Position numbers and translations under genes: made by a program | Shown here: in pieces, positions 1 through 6,115 of the stretch | Layout: every line of letters starts with the position of its first letter | Numbering within the stretch: the stretch's first letter is position 1 | Notes under the pieces: generated by a model | What the model was told of the DNA's origin: nothing | Databases searched by the model: none | Seen by the model: only the letters and a program-made list of their open reading frames with translations | Source of the DNA: CAWUIO01 sp963922455 | GTDB taxonomy: Bacteria; Bacteroidota; Bacteroidia; Cytophagales; Microscillaceae | Reading direction: 5' to 3' | Assembly (NCBI GenBank): GCA_963922455.1 | Contig: CAWUIO010000167.1 | Location: 1 to 10,672, forward strand | Length of the DNA stretch: 10,672 nucleotides

Positions 1-2
1 CA

Positions 3-306
3 GAAGATCCCTCTCGTTGGTCGGGATGACATACAAAATACTTGCATTTCCCAACTTTGTCATCTCGACCGCAGGGAGAGATCCTAGGCCTTGGGAAATA
101 CGGCGTCTGGTATAAAACAAGCGCCGGATCATGCAAGCGCGAAGATCCCTCTCGATGGTCGGGATGACATACAAAATACTTGCATTTCCCAACCTTGTCA
201 TCTCGACCGCAGGGAGAGATCTTAAGCCTTGGGGGATCTGAAGTTGGATTTAAAACAAGCGCTGAGTAACACCGACCAGAAGATCCCTCTCGATGGTCGG
301 GATGAC
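3..306. repeat. 138-bp tandem repeat array with internal inverted repeats (about 2.2 units, cut by window edge)
   Basis: Units begin with GAAGATCCCTCTCG at 3, 141 and 279, so the period is exactly 138 bp; the third unit stops after GGGATGAC near 306. The first 85 bp or so of units 1 and 2 are nearly identical; the rest is diverged but still shares CCTTGGG and AAAACAAGCGC. Inside each full unit the start (GATCCCTCTCG...GGGATGAC) is the imperfect reverse complement of GTCATCTCGACC...GAGATC, matching at about 19 of 25 positions across a loop of about 34 nt, so each unit can form a long hairpin. Short inverted repeats of this kind are common between genes in Bacteroidota. The array probably continues left of the window. 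No protein is suggested. Confidence 0.85.
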
Positions 307-309
307 AGG

Positions 310-457
310 CAATAGGATGAACGTCCTCACTAAAAATGGAATAGACTCCTACCCTTAGCTCTTGGCTAAGTCTTCAAAACCAGCACTTTAACCCTCCCCC
401 CCCCTGTTTTGTAAGGAAGCTAGACTTCTTTTTTTCTGGCCCAGCTTCTTCTCAAAA
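310..457. other. Non-coding spacer between repeat families
   Basis: No convincing coding frame. It holds a small hairpin (CTTAGC at 354-359 with GCTAAG at 365-370), a run of nine C at 396-404 and a T-rich stretch at about 427-436. None of these can be given a function. The hairpin is not followed by a T-run, so it is not a good terminator. Confidence 0.5.
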
Positions 458-588
458 GGCTTAGGGATAGAGCGGCATGTCTGAGCTCCCAGGGGCCATG
501 CGGGGAATGGCAGCGAGTAGCGAAAGCCCGGCCCGCGCCGGCACCTGCTCACAAGCGGATATACGCTCCCTAGGCGCGGGCAAGCCCC
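458..588 (+). repeat. 130-bp dispersed structured repeat, copy 1
   Basis: Starts with GGCTTAGGGATAGAGCGGC and ends with GGGCAAGCCCC; GGCTT at the start can pair with AAGCC at the end. Inside are a local stem (GCCAT 495-499 with ATGGC 507-511), a GNRA mini-hairpin GCGAAAGC (520-527), and a longer stem CCCGCGCC (532-539) with GGCGCGGG (573-580). The same plan with different stem bases is found at 3065-3194 and 5954-6083. It lies about 100 bp beyond the stop of the hydrolase gene, in the opposite orientation. The high GC contrasts with the AT-rich spacers nearby. Open frames across it are by-products of its composition. Confidence 0.85.
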
Positions 589-685
589 CAAAATAATGCG
601 CAAGAGGTTGAGGTGATCTTAAGAAGGAGGGCTGCTCAGATCGTGAACAAACCCGCCTCCGCTTGATTGGGGCAGTACTCCGGGA

Positions 686-1684
686 TTACTCCACTGTTAT
701 ATTTTGCTGTTCCACGATAAAATCAAAGGAAAGCTCCTCCAGTCTTTTGCCGTTTACAGTAGCGTTCCAAGGGCCGTGCCCCAGACCTTCTAAGGGATAA
801 AACTCGTGATCTATTCCATTTTGGATGTATTGGGCTCTCAAGGTTTCGGCGCCCTCAAAGGGAACCGTTGGGTCTTCGGTGCCGTGTACGATCATAATAG
901 GAGGATCATTGCTGCCAAAGCGTTGGTGCCCGTACACATTTTCCAAGAGGTCTATCCCGAGGCCGCTTCCCCAAAAATCTAATAAGGTGTGTATGGTGTA
1001 AGGCTGCTCGGGATTGCTCGTAGCCAGGGTAGGATCCAGGCTGGGAGAAATTTCGTCCCGGAAATCGCCTGGCTCGGAAATCCCAAGGCTAATCGACGTG
1101 ATTGCGCCAGCGGAGCCACCGCCCACAGTAATGTAATTGGTATCGATATTATAGGTAGCGGCATTGGCAAACAACCAGCGCAGAGCGGCTTTGGCGTCTC
1201 GGTGGGCCGGATATATGGCATTGAAGGTTCCCCGATGGCTGTCGGCCAAACTGTCAAGAGAAAACTGATACCAGGCATCCGGAACCGTACCCCGATCTCG
1301 TTTAAGCCGGTAATTGATGGAAAAGGCAGCCCAACCCCGGGCGGCAAAGTATCTGGCAAATACAGGCATGTTATTGCCGTCTTTGTCTCCGCCCACAAAG
1401 CCTCCCCCGTGAATGAGTAAAATTGCGGGGCGTTTTTCGTCCTCATTGTCGGGAATGTAGGCATCCAGTTTCAACTCCATACGCGTGGAGCTAGGGCTGT
1501 TTAGGGTGTCGTGGCTTAGTCCCTCGGCGTAGGGGATATCCCGTGTAAGGCTGAAGCCATAGGTAGAGTCGGCTCTTACCACCAAGCTGGGCTCAGAGGG
1601 TGTCTCCTCCGGGGCGATGGCAGAATCTTCCTGACAAGCGGCCAGACTCAATCCTAAAATAAAGATGCGGAGTAGTGATTTCAT
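686..1684 (-). CDS. Alpha/beta-hydrolase-fold esterase/lipase-like lipoprotein
   Basis: A 332-residue predicted lipoprotein hydrolase of the carboxylesterase/BD-FAE-like alpha/beta-hydrolase group; the substrate cannot be told. The signal peptide ends in a lipobox LAAC with Cys17 as the lipidated residue, so it is probably anchored in a membrane facing the periplasm or outside. The catalytic core begins near residue 70: oxyanion-hole motif HGGG (92-95), nucleophile Ser191 in GGGSAGA, acid Asp271 in GTED and His303 in GLGHG, all present. I chose the ATG at 1684, not the in-frame ATG 13 codons upstream, because MKSLLRIF starts a normal signal peptide and matches the start of the paralogue at 9200. 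It ends TAA at 686. The paralogue at 8205-9200 aligns without gaps over the last 264 residues. There is no operon partner within 150 bp. Confidence 0.9.
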   Translation of the reverse strand: MKSLLRIFILGLSLAACQEDSAIAPEETPSEPSLVVRADSTYGFSLTRDIPYAEGLSHDTLNSPSSTRMELKLDAYIPDNEDEKRPAILLIHGGGFVGGDKDGNNMPVFARYFAARGWAAFSINYRLKRDRGTVPDAWYQFSLDSLADSHRGTFNAIYPAHRDAKAALRWLFANAATYNIDTNYITVGGGSAGAITSISLGISEPGDFRDEISPSLDPTLATSNPEQPYTIHTLLDFWGSGLGIDLLENVYGHQRFGSNDPPIMIVHGTEDPTVPFEGAETLRAQYIQNGIDHEFYPLEGLGHGPWNATVNGKRLEELSFDFIVEQQNITVE

Positions 1685-1811
1685 AGTAGTGTATATAAGG
1701 TCTAGTGGGTAGTGTGTATACATACTACTTAGAAGGGAAATAAGGTTCAGGGTTTAAGGCCATTTTAAAATAATATATTTCTTAGGTCATGATCAGAAAA
1801 TTTTGGGCCTT

Positions 1812-1834
1812 AATCCCAGGGCTGCCCCGGGATT
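1812..1834 (-). terminator. Possible terminator hairpin after the beta-lactamase-family gene
   Basis: AATCCCAGGG (1812-1821) and CCCCGGGATT (1825-1834) form a 10-bp stem with one mismatch and a 3-nt loop, 23 bp beyond the stop at 1857. On the minus strand the hairpin is followed by AAGGCCCAAAATTTT, not a clean T-run, so termination is plausible but not certain. Confidence 0.4.
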
Positions 1835-1856
1835 CTGTTTCATGGGATCCTGGAGC

Positions 1857-2984
1857 TTATTCATATTTATTTGCCAGATCAAAAGCCGTATTGATCACTT
1901 CAAAGGCCGGGCGGTTAAAATCTCCATTGGTCAAGACCACAATGGCAAAAGAAGCCGAGGGTACCAAGATAATTACCGTGTCAAAGCCCACATCGCCCCC
2001 CGTAAACTCCAGGCGTTGGGTATTTCGGTAGGGAGCTACGTTCCAGCCCAAACCGTATTGAAAAATTTTGTTTTCTTTGACCTGGGGAGTCATCAGCAAG
2101 TCATAGGTGGTTTTGGAGTAGATTTGAGTATCTTGGTAGGTGCCCTGGTTGAGGTTGGTAAGGGCAAATTTGAGCATATCTTCCACGTTGGCGTGCAAGC
2201 AACTGCTGGGGGCGTGTTTGCGGTTGTAGGGGTAGACCTCGCTGACTACCACCTGGTTTTGTGAATTTTTAATGTGGGGGCTGCTCAATACTTCCTTCGG
2301 GATATCGCTTAGTAAAAAACTACTGCCTTGCATATCATTGGGGCGGAGGATGTACTCTTGCATGTAGTCTTCAAAAGACATCCCGGAGGCCTTGGCTAGT
2401 ATATCTCCCAAGATTTCGTAGCCATTATTGGTGTAAGCCGGTTTTTTGCGGCCGGGTTTGAAGTCTAAGCTCATGGAGGCCAAGCTTTTGATGTGTCTTT
2501 CCAGGGCTTTGTCATCGTATTGGGGGCGGTCCCATTCATAATTGGGCGAGGGGCCTACGTCAGGAATGCCGGCCGTATGGAGGAGCAACTGTTCTACGGT
2601 GATGCTTTGGTAGCGCTCATCTTGCATCTTAAAATAGGGCAGATGCTTCGTGACGGGGTCATCTAGTTTTATCTTCCCCTGCTCGACGAGTTGTAAAATG
2701 CCGGTAGAAACAAAAGGCTTGGACACCGATGCCATGTGAAAAACCGTCTTTACCGAGACGGGTTCTTGGGTATCTAGGTTTTTCACCCCCAGTCCCTTGG
2801 CATACACGATTTTTCCGTTCTTGATAAAACCAATACCCACCCCTGGGGCCTGGTTTTTATCTAAATATGCCCGCCCGACGGAGTCCATACGTGCTTCGTC
2901 TTCCGGACTGAGGGGGAGAAATTCTTGCCCCCATACCAAGGGGTTTATCAGGAATAAAGAGAGGAGTAGGGTGATCTGTTTCAT
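1857..2984 (-). CDS. Secreted serine beta-lactamase-family hydrolase (class C/PBP-like)
   Basis: A 375-residue protein of the serine beta-lactamase / penicillin-binding-protein-like family (Pfam Beta-lactamase). In Bacteroidota these are often esterases or peptidases rather than antibiotic-resistance enzymes. A signal peptide (about residues 1-19, ending LVWG before Gln20) suggests export to the periplasm. Family motifs seen: nucleophile motif S86-V-S-K89, Y184-T-N186 as the YxN motif, a conserved LLLHTAGIP (133-141), and FTGGDVG (327-333) where class C enzymes carry K-T-G or H-x-G. I chose the ATG at 2984 because the 22 residues upstream in the longer frame look unlike a signal peptide. The gene is alone: 3' is the hydrolase gene 172 bp away, 5' is a 130-bp repeat. 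No resistance role is claimed. Confidence 0.9.
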   Translation of the reverse strand: MKQITLLLSLFLINPLVWGQEFLPLSPEDEARMDSVGRAYLDKNQAPGVGIGFIKNGKIVYAKGLGVKNLDTQEPVSVKTVFHMASVSKPFVSTGILQLVEQGKIKLDDPVTKHLPYFKMQDERYQSITVEQLLLHTAGIPDVGPSPNYEWDRPQYDDKALERHIKSLASMSLDFKPGRKKPAYTNNGYEILGDILAKASGMSFEDYMQEYILRPNDMQGSSFLLSDIPKEVLSSPHIKNSQNQVVVSEVYPYNRKHAPSSCLHANVEDMLKFALTNLNQGTYQDTQIYSKTTYDLLMTPQVKENKIFQYGLGWNVAPYRNTQRLEFTGGDVGFDTVIILVPSASFAIVVLTNGDFNRPAFEVINTAFDLANKYE

Positions 2985-3064
2985 ATCTACAATGGGCTCG
3001 TGATGTGCTATCTTTAGGTGTATCCCAGGAGTCATTTGGTTACATGACAAAGCCTTTTTTTTCT

Positions 3065-3194
3065 GGAGCTTCCCCGCGCTAGGGGAAACGGGTGCCCATA
3101 CACAAAGGATGAGCGCGCGGGTCGGGCTCTCGCTACTCGCTGGCCCTCGCTAAGACCAGCGGCGAGCTCAAACAGGCCGCTCCATCCCTAAGCC
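3065..3194 (-). repeat. 130-bp dispersed structured repeat, copy 3 (reverse orientation)
   Basis: Read on the minus strand it begins GGCTTAGGGATGGAGCGGC and ends GCGGGGAAGCTCC. It keeps the plan of the other copies: a local stem CTGG/CCAG (3140-3143 with 3156-3159), a GNRA mini-hairpin GCGAGAGC (3126-3133, GAGA loop instead of GAAA), and a closing stem GCGCGGG/CCCGCGC (3115-3121 with 3073-3079). Length is 130 bp. It is the only copy here running in the same direction as the genes, lying between the EthD gene stop (3252) and the beta-lactamase start (2984). Confidence 0.8.
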
Positions 3195-3251
3195 AATCGT
3201 AAAAACACCCATAGATTTCCCAGATATATTTCTAGAAGGTAGCAAGCAAAC

Positions 3252-3662
3252 TCATTGCACCACCTTACTTATCAACACAATGGGTTTGATATTGGTATAA
3301 TTGGGGATATCGCCTAAGATTTTATCCGCATTGGGAGCAAATGCTTCTTGATAATCGGAGAGCTTCTCAAAATATAAATACCCTATGGCCAAAAAAGGAA
3401 TTTCTTCTTCGGGGCTTCGGCCCGATACGCCCTGATCTATTTCTAAAAACTTCATGGACTCCCCGTAGATTTGGGCTAGCATGGGCATGTGCTTGTTTTG
3501 GTAGTAATCCATATCAAAGGTTTTGCCCTCGGCATTGGGGTATAAGATCGTGATTTTAATCAAGCCTTTTTTGCTTGGAGCTGCATCACTAGACAGGGGC
3601 GTTTGGCAGCTAAAGAGAAGGCCCAGCCCCGTCAATAGAAGTAGGGATATTTTGAATTTCAT
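3252..3662 (-). CDS. EthD-domain lipoprotein
   Basis: A 136-residue protein with an EthD-like dimeric alpha/beta-barrel domain (Pfam EthD, PF07110). The domain runs from about residue 33 (GLIKITILYP) to the end and contains the characteristic Y53-Y-x3-H58-M-P60 segment. EthD was first described next to a cytochrome P450 system for ethyl tert-butyl ether breakdown; its chemistry is poorly defined. Unusually for the family, there is an N-terminal signal with lipobox LFSC (Cys19), so this copy is probably a lipoprotein outside the cytoplasm. The ATG at 3662 is preferred over an in-frame GTG two codons upstream. It starts 23 bp after the abfD stop and is probably on the same transcript, though the two products should sit in different compartments. 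Function unknown. Confidence 0.85.
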   Translation of the reverse strand: MKFKISLLLLTGLGLLFSCQTPLSSDAAPSKKGLIKITILYPNAEGKTFDMDYYQNKHMPMLAQIYGESMKFLEIDQGVSGRSPEEEIPFLAIGYLYFEKLSDYQEAFAPNADKILGDIPNYTNIKPIVLISKVVQ

Positions 3663-3685
3663 GGTCACTTAGATTATATGATTGA

Positions 3686-5215
3686 TTAAATTTTAAAAAC
3701 CCGTTCAAAATAGTCGCTTAATTCCTTAAGCACGCCCTCTTTATTTTCATCAAGTTCTATCCCGGCCAGGATATGGGCCAAGCGTTTTTTGTATTCCAAT
3801 TGCATCATCCGGGCAATTTGGATGCGTTGGGCTTGGGGAGAGCCGGCCCCGTGCATACTTTCGGTGAGGTAGCCCACGGCATTGCGGCCGAGGGTCATGT
3901 TTTCAATCAAGCGGAGGATGCGCATACGGTCTTCGGTAGGCACCTCGGCCTTGCCCCGAAGGTACTTTTGCAAGAGTTTACCAATTTCGGGGTGGTTTAA
4001 GTCTTTTTCGGAGGGTAAAGTGGCTACCAAGCCCCCCGCTAGGTCTTGGGCCAGCCGGCCGATTTCGTAGGGCATCTTGGTAACGTGATGTTTACACACA
4101 TTAGACAGCATATCATCACAAAGAAAACAGCCCGATTTTGTGGCGTAGCCTTGATAGGAGGAAGCAATCCCGGTGGCATAAATGGTCTCATTGAGATGGG
4201 TCATTTGCACCAGTTTATCTTTGATGTGGGAGGCCTTGGGTACCCCGTTCATTTCGGCGATAGAAGCCGCTGCCCCAATCAAGACATCGCCTACCCCGCT
4301 TTTGCAAACATAACTACGGCGGTGGTAGGTGGTAAAGCGCTCCACGAGCATAGCGGCAAAATCGTATTCCCCGTCCATAAAGATATACTCATTCGGAATG
4401 AAGACCTCCTCAAAAATGACCATCGCTTCTTGGCCCCCGTACTGGTGGTTTCCTACATCGATGGTTCCGCCTTCCAAGCTGCGGGTATCGCAGGATTGGC
4501 GACCGTAAATGTAGGTAATCCCTGGGGCGTCTACGGGCACGGCCCCGACAATAGCAAAATCTTTATCGTTTTCGCCCAAGCGCATGGTGGGCATCACTAC
4601 CATCCAATGGGAGTTGATACAGCCGGTTTGGTGGGCTTTGGCCCCGCTTATGTATACCCCATCGGCGCTGCGTTTACTTACTCTGACAAATAAGTCTGGA
4701 TCTTTTTGCTGATGAGGGGCCAGGCTTCGGTCTCCTTTTACATCGGTCATGGCGCCTCCCACGACATAATTGCCTTGATGCATCAAGGTGAGGAAGGACT
4801 TGAAGCGCTCGTGGTAGGTAGTTCCATACCGTTCGTCCATTTCAAAGCTCACCGAGTATAAGGCATTAAAAGCATCTTGGCCTACGCAGCGTTGAAAGCA
4901 GGTGCCCGTGAGTTGCCCCATCTTTCGCTGCATTTTATTTTGTAAGACTAGATCTTCGGCTTGGGTGCAAATATGAAGGAAGCGACTAATGCGCTCACCC
5001 GTAAAAGGGGATATCACGGAGGCGAGTTCTGGCTCTTCCAGGGCCAAATCATAGGTTTTGGCTAAGGCATTGATAGAAGGACGGATCATGGGGTGATCTA
5101 CAGGTTCCTCTACCAACTCACCAAATAGATATATTTTTAAGTTGCGATTTCTGAGGGATTGGATATAGTCATCGCCAGTATGTATTTTATCGATGTCTGC
5201 GACTAGTGAAATCAT
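3686..5215 (-). CDS. abfD: 4-hydroxybutyryl-CoA dehydratase / vinylacetyl-CoA delta-isomerase
   Basis: A 509-residue cytoplasmic enzyme of the AbfD branch of the 4-hydroxyphenylacetate 3-hydroxylase (HpaB) superfamily; AbfD dehydrates 4-hydroxybutyryl-CoA to crotonyl-CoA with FAD and a [4Fe-4S] cluster. From memory of the Clostridium aminobutyricum enzyme, the match runs full length: VDHPMIRPSIN (39-49), CFQRCVG with cluster ligands Cys106 and Cys110, GAKAHQTG (191-198), YGRQSCDTR (237-245), GGQEA with Glu263, YHRRSYVCK with His298, Tyr302 and Cys304, KASHIKDKL (327-335), and TESMHGAGSPQAQR with Glu452. HpaB hydroxylases lack the cluster ligands. The spacing between Tyr302 and Cys304 seems one residue shorter than in the clostridial enzyme. 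I use the ATG at 5215: the family starts near there, and the 39 extra upstream residues are Lys/Arg-rich and unlike the family. No CoA-transferase or 4-hydroxybutyrate dehydrogenase gene is in the window. Confidence 0.9.
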   Translation of the reverse strand: MISLVADIDKIHTGDDYIQSLRNRNLKIYLFGELVEEPVDHPMIRPSINALAKTYDLALEEPELASVISPFTGERISRFLHICTQAEDLVLQNKMQRKMGQLTGTCFQRCVGQDAFNALYSVSFEMDERYGTTYHERFKSFLTLMHQGNYVVGGAMTDVKGDRSLAPHQQKDPDLFVRVSKRSADGVYISGAKAHQTGCINSHWMVVMPTMRLGENDKDFAIVGAVPVDAPGITYIYGRQSCDTRSLEGGTIDVGNHQYGGQEAMVIFEEVFIPNEYIFMDGEYDFAAMLVERFTTYHRRSYVCKSGVGDVLIGAAASIAEMNGVPKASHIKDKLVQMTHLNETIYATGIASSYQGYATKSGCFLCDDMLSNVCKHHVTKMPYEIGRLAQDLAGGLVATLPSEKDLNHPEIGKLLQKYLRGKAEVPTEDRMRILRLIENMTLGRNAVGYLTESMHGAGSPQAQRIQIARMMQLEYKKRLAHILAGIELDENKEGVLKELSDYFERVFKI

Positions 5216-5495
5216 GAGTTCTTTTTTAAGTCTTTTTCTATTTTTCCTTAAGTTAAGGGGCTTTTTCCAGAATGAAAAGTTTTTTACGTGCTCAGGGGAG
5301 GGCTTGGGGCAATTATAAAACAAGGGAGTCAAGGTGTATATCCTGGACGGTCACGTGATGAATTCCTAGCCCAGCTTGCTAGTACGTTTCAACCCCAGCA
5401 TAGACCTATAAGCAAAACCGGAAAAGGAAAACGAAGGAGGGATAATGCTGGACAAGGGGCTAAAAAACTACTACCTGAGAAAAGGGGCATCATAC
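5216..5495. other. AT-rich leader and non-coding stretch upstream of abfD
   Basis: The first 60 bp or so upstream of abfD are A-rich on the coding strand (AAAAAAGAACTC before ATG), as is typical of Bacteroidota starts. A TATAAT-like string occurs at about 5313-5318 on the minus strand, but with no properly spaced partner, so I do not call a promoter. The rest shows no convincing gene; a 36-codon frame on the plus strand from 5445 is discussed among the rejected items. Confidence 0.4.
5246..5258. promoter_or_regulatory. 13-bp perfect inverted repeat upstream of abfD
   Basis: CCTTAA-G-TTAAGG lies 30 bp upstream of the chosen abfD start, in an A/T-rich leader. Its position would suit an operator or leader hairpin, but AT-rich palindromes of this size arise by chance, and no regulator is suggested. 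Confidence 0.2.
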
Positions 5496-5530
5496 AAAAA
5501 GGTTCGGGAGTATCGCTCCCGAACCTTTTT
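5496..5530. terminator. Strong bidirectional rho-independent terminator
   Basis: AAAAAGGTTCGGGAG (5496-5510) and CTCCCGAACCTTTTT (5516-5530) form a perfect 15-bp stem around the loop TATCG. The GC-rich core is followed by a T-run on both strands, so it should stop transcription from either side. On the minus strand it would end read-through from the esterase-like gene at 6116 and insulate abfD. On the plus strand no gene is visible that it would serve. Confidence 0.85.
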
Positions 5531-5555
5531 TGGGTATATATCTTTTCTTGCCTAA

Positions 5556-5681
5556 GAAACGGTTCGTGTGTATTTTTTATCGGCGAAAAGGGCCAGTTTG
5601 GGAGTTCTGAAGAAATCAGGTTCCCGTTTTCCATTTTAAAATGGGCCTTTGCAGCTCAGACAATTAAATACGAACAGTTTC
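5556..5681 (+). mobile_element. MITE, copy A (126 bp, internally shortened)
   Basis: The ends are GAAACGGTTCGTGTGTATTT and, inverted, GAAACTGTTCGTATTTAATT: a 12-bp terminal inverted repeat with one mismatch. The direct repeat TAA flanks both sides (5553-5555 and 5682-5684), fitting a TNA target duplication as made by IS5-family (IS1031-type) elements. It matches the element at 9322-9481 but lacks 47 bp lying between two TGATGAAATCA repeats there, and carries a 14-bp palindrome CCATTTTAAAATGG (5631-5644) absent there. No transposase is encoded, so movement would need one supplied elsewhere. The family assignment is inferred from the target pattern. Confidence 0.8.
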
Positions 5682-5684
5682 TAA

Positions 5685-5953
5685 ATGCTATGTACTGATT
5701 TTCAGGCACAGCGTGCTTGTCAATTGAGAATGTGATCCTATTAATTTTCATATTTCTGAGTGTATCTGCTCAGTTGTAATAGCTTTGTGGTGGCCACTTT
5801 ATGGCATTTGTAATGGTCTTTATAATGTCTAAATTACCCTTTCTACCCAGATGATCCAAGCCTATCCTTAGCTAGCCTTATGTATAATCTCTCCTCTCAC
5901 TTATCTTCTTTTGTCCCGGCTCCCGCCTCTCGGTTCCTGGTTCAGAATTCTTT
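5685..5953. other. AT-rich spacer with no recognised feature
   Basis: This stretch between the MITE and the 130-bp repeat shows no convincing reading frame, tRNA-like fold, or long repeat. A C/T-rich patch at about 5889-5940 precedes the 130-bp repeat; similar tracts do not precede the other copies. Nothing further can be supported. Confidence 0.4.
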
Positions 5954-6083
5954 GGCTTAGGGATAGAGCGGCCTGTTTGAGCCCGCTGTGGGTTTGCGGG
6001 GCCGCCGGCGAGTAGCGAAAGCCCGGCCCGCCCGGGCACGAAGCAGCAAGCTAAAGCAAAACAATCCAGGGCGGGCAAGCCCC
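5954..6083 (+). repeat. 130-bp dispersed structured repeat, copy 2
   Basis: Begins GGCTTAGGGATAGAGCGGCC and ends GGGCAAGCCCC. It has a local stem CCCGC/GCGGG (5982-5986 with 5996-6000), the mini-hairpin GCGAAAGC (6015-6022), and a closing stem CCCGCCC/GGGCGGG (6027-6033 with 6069-6075). Compared with copy 1 (CCCGCGCC/GGCGCGGG) both sides of this stem have changed together, which supports real base pairing. It lies 32 bp beyond the stop at 6116 in the opposite orientation. Confidence 0.85.
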
Positions 6084-6115
6084 AGATTGTCTGTATTCAG
6101 AAATTGATTTGGCGG

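Noticed and set aside
396..404. Run of nine C as a phase-variation tract.
   Set aside because: It lies in non-coding DNA with no gene start or promoter close enough to be switched.
388..603. 71-codon minus-strand frame over the first 130-bp repeat; a similar frame at 5878-6078 shares the peptide RSIPKP.
   Set aside because: The shared peptide comes from the repeat's conserved left end; the interiors differ at protein level while the RNA/DNA fold is kept, so the frames are by-products.
989..1420. Long open frames opposite or shifted within the hydrolase, abfD and esterase-like genes (for example 979-1464, 4046-4693, 6104-6568).
   Set aside because: They overlap genes with complete catalytic motifs and have no signal, motif or leader of their own.
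3065..3194. The GC-rich repeats were considered as integron attC sites or CRISPR repeats.
   Set aside because: No integrase, no cassette spacing, no regular short repeat/spacer pattern, and no cas gene in the window.
5216..5332. Extended 548-residue reading of abfD from 5332.
   Set aside because: The extra 39 residues are Lys/Arg-rich and unlike the family, while the ATG at 5215 fits the known N-terminus and has an A-rich leader.
5445..5555. 36-codon plus-strand frame with AAGGAGG upstream (5434-5440) and a basic Tyr/Lys/Arg-rich product, ending in the MITE's TAA flank.
   Set aside because: The frame runs straight through the perfect terminator hairpin at 5496-5530, which dictates half of its codons, and Bacteroidota rarely rely on Shine-Dalgarno sites. 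Kept only as a curiosity.
5700..5940. Search for a tRNA or other small RNA gene in the spacer before the third repeat.
   Set aside because: No cloverleaf, no T-loop consensus with a matching acceptor stem, and no terminator were found.
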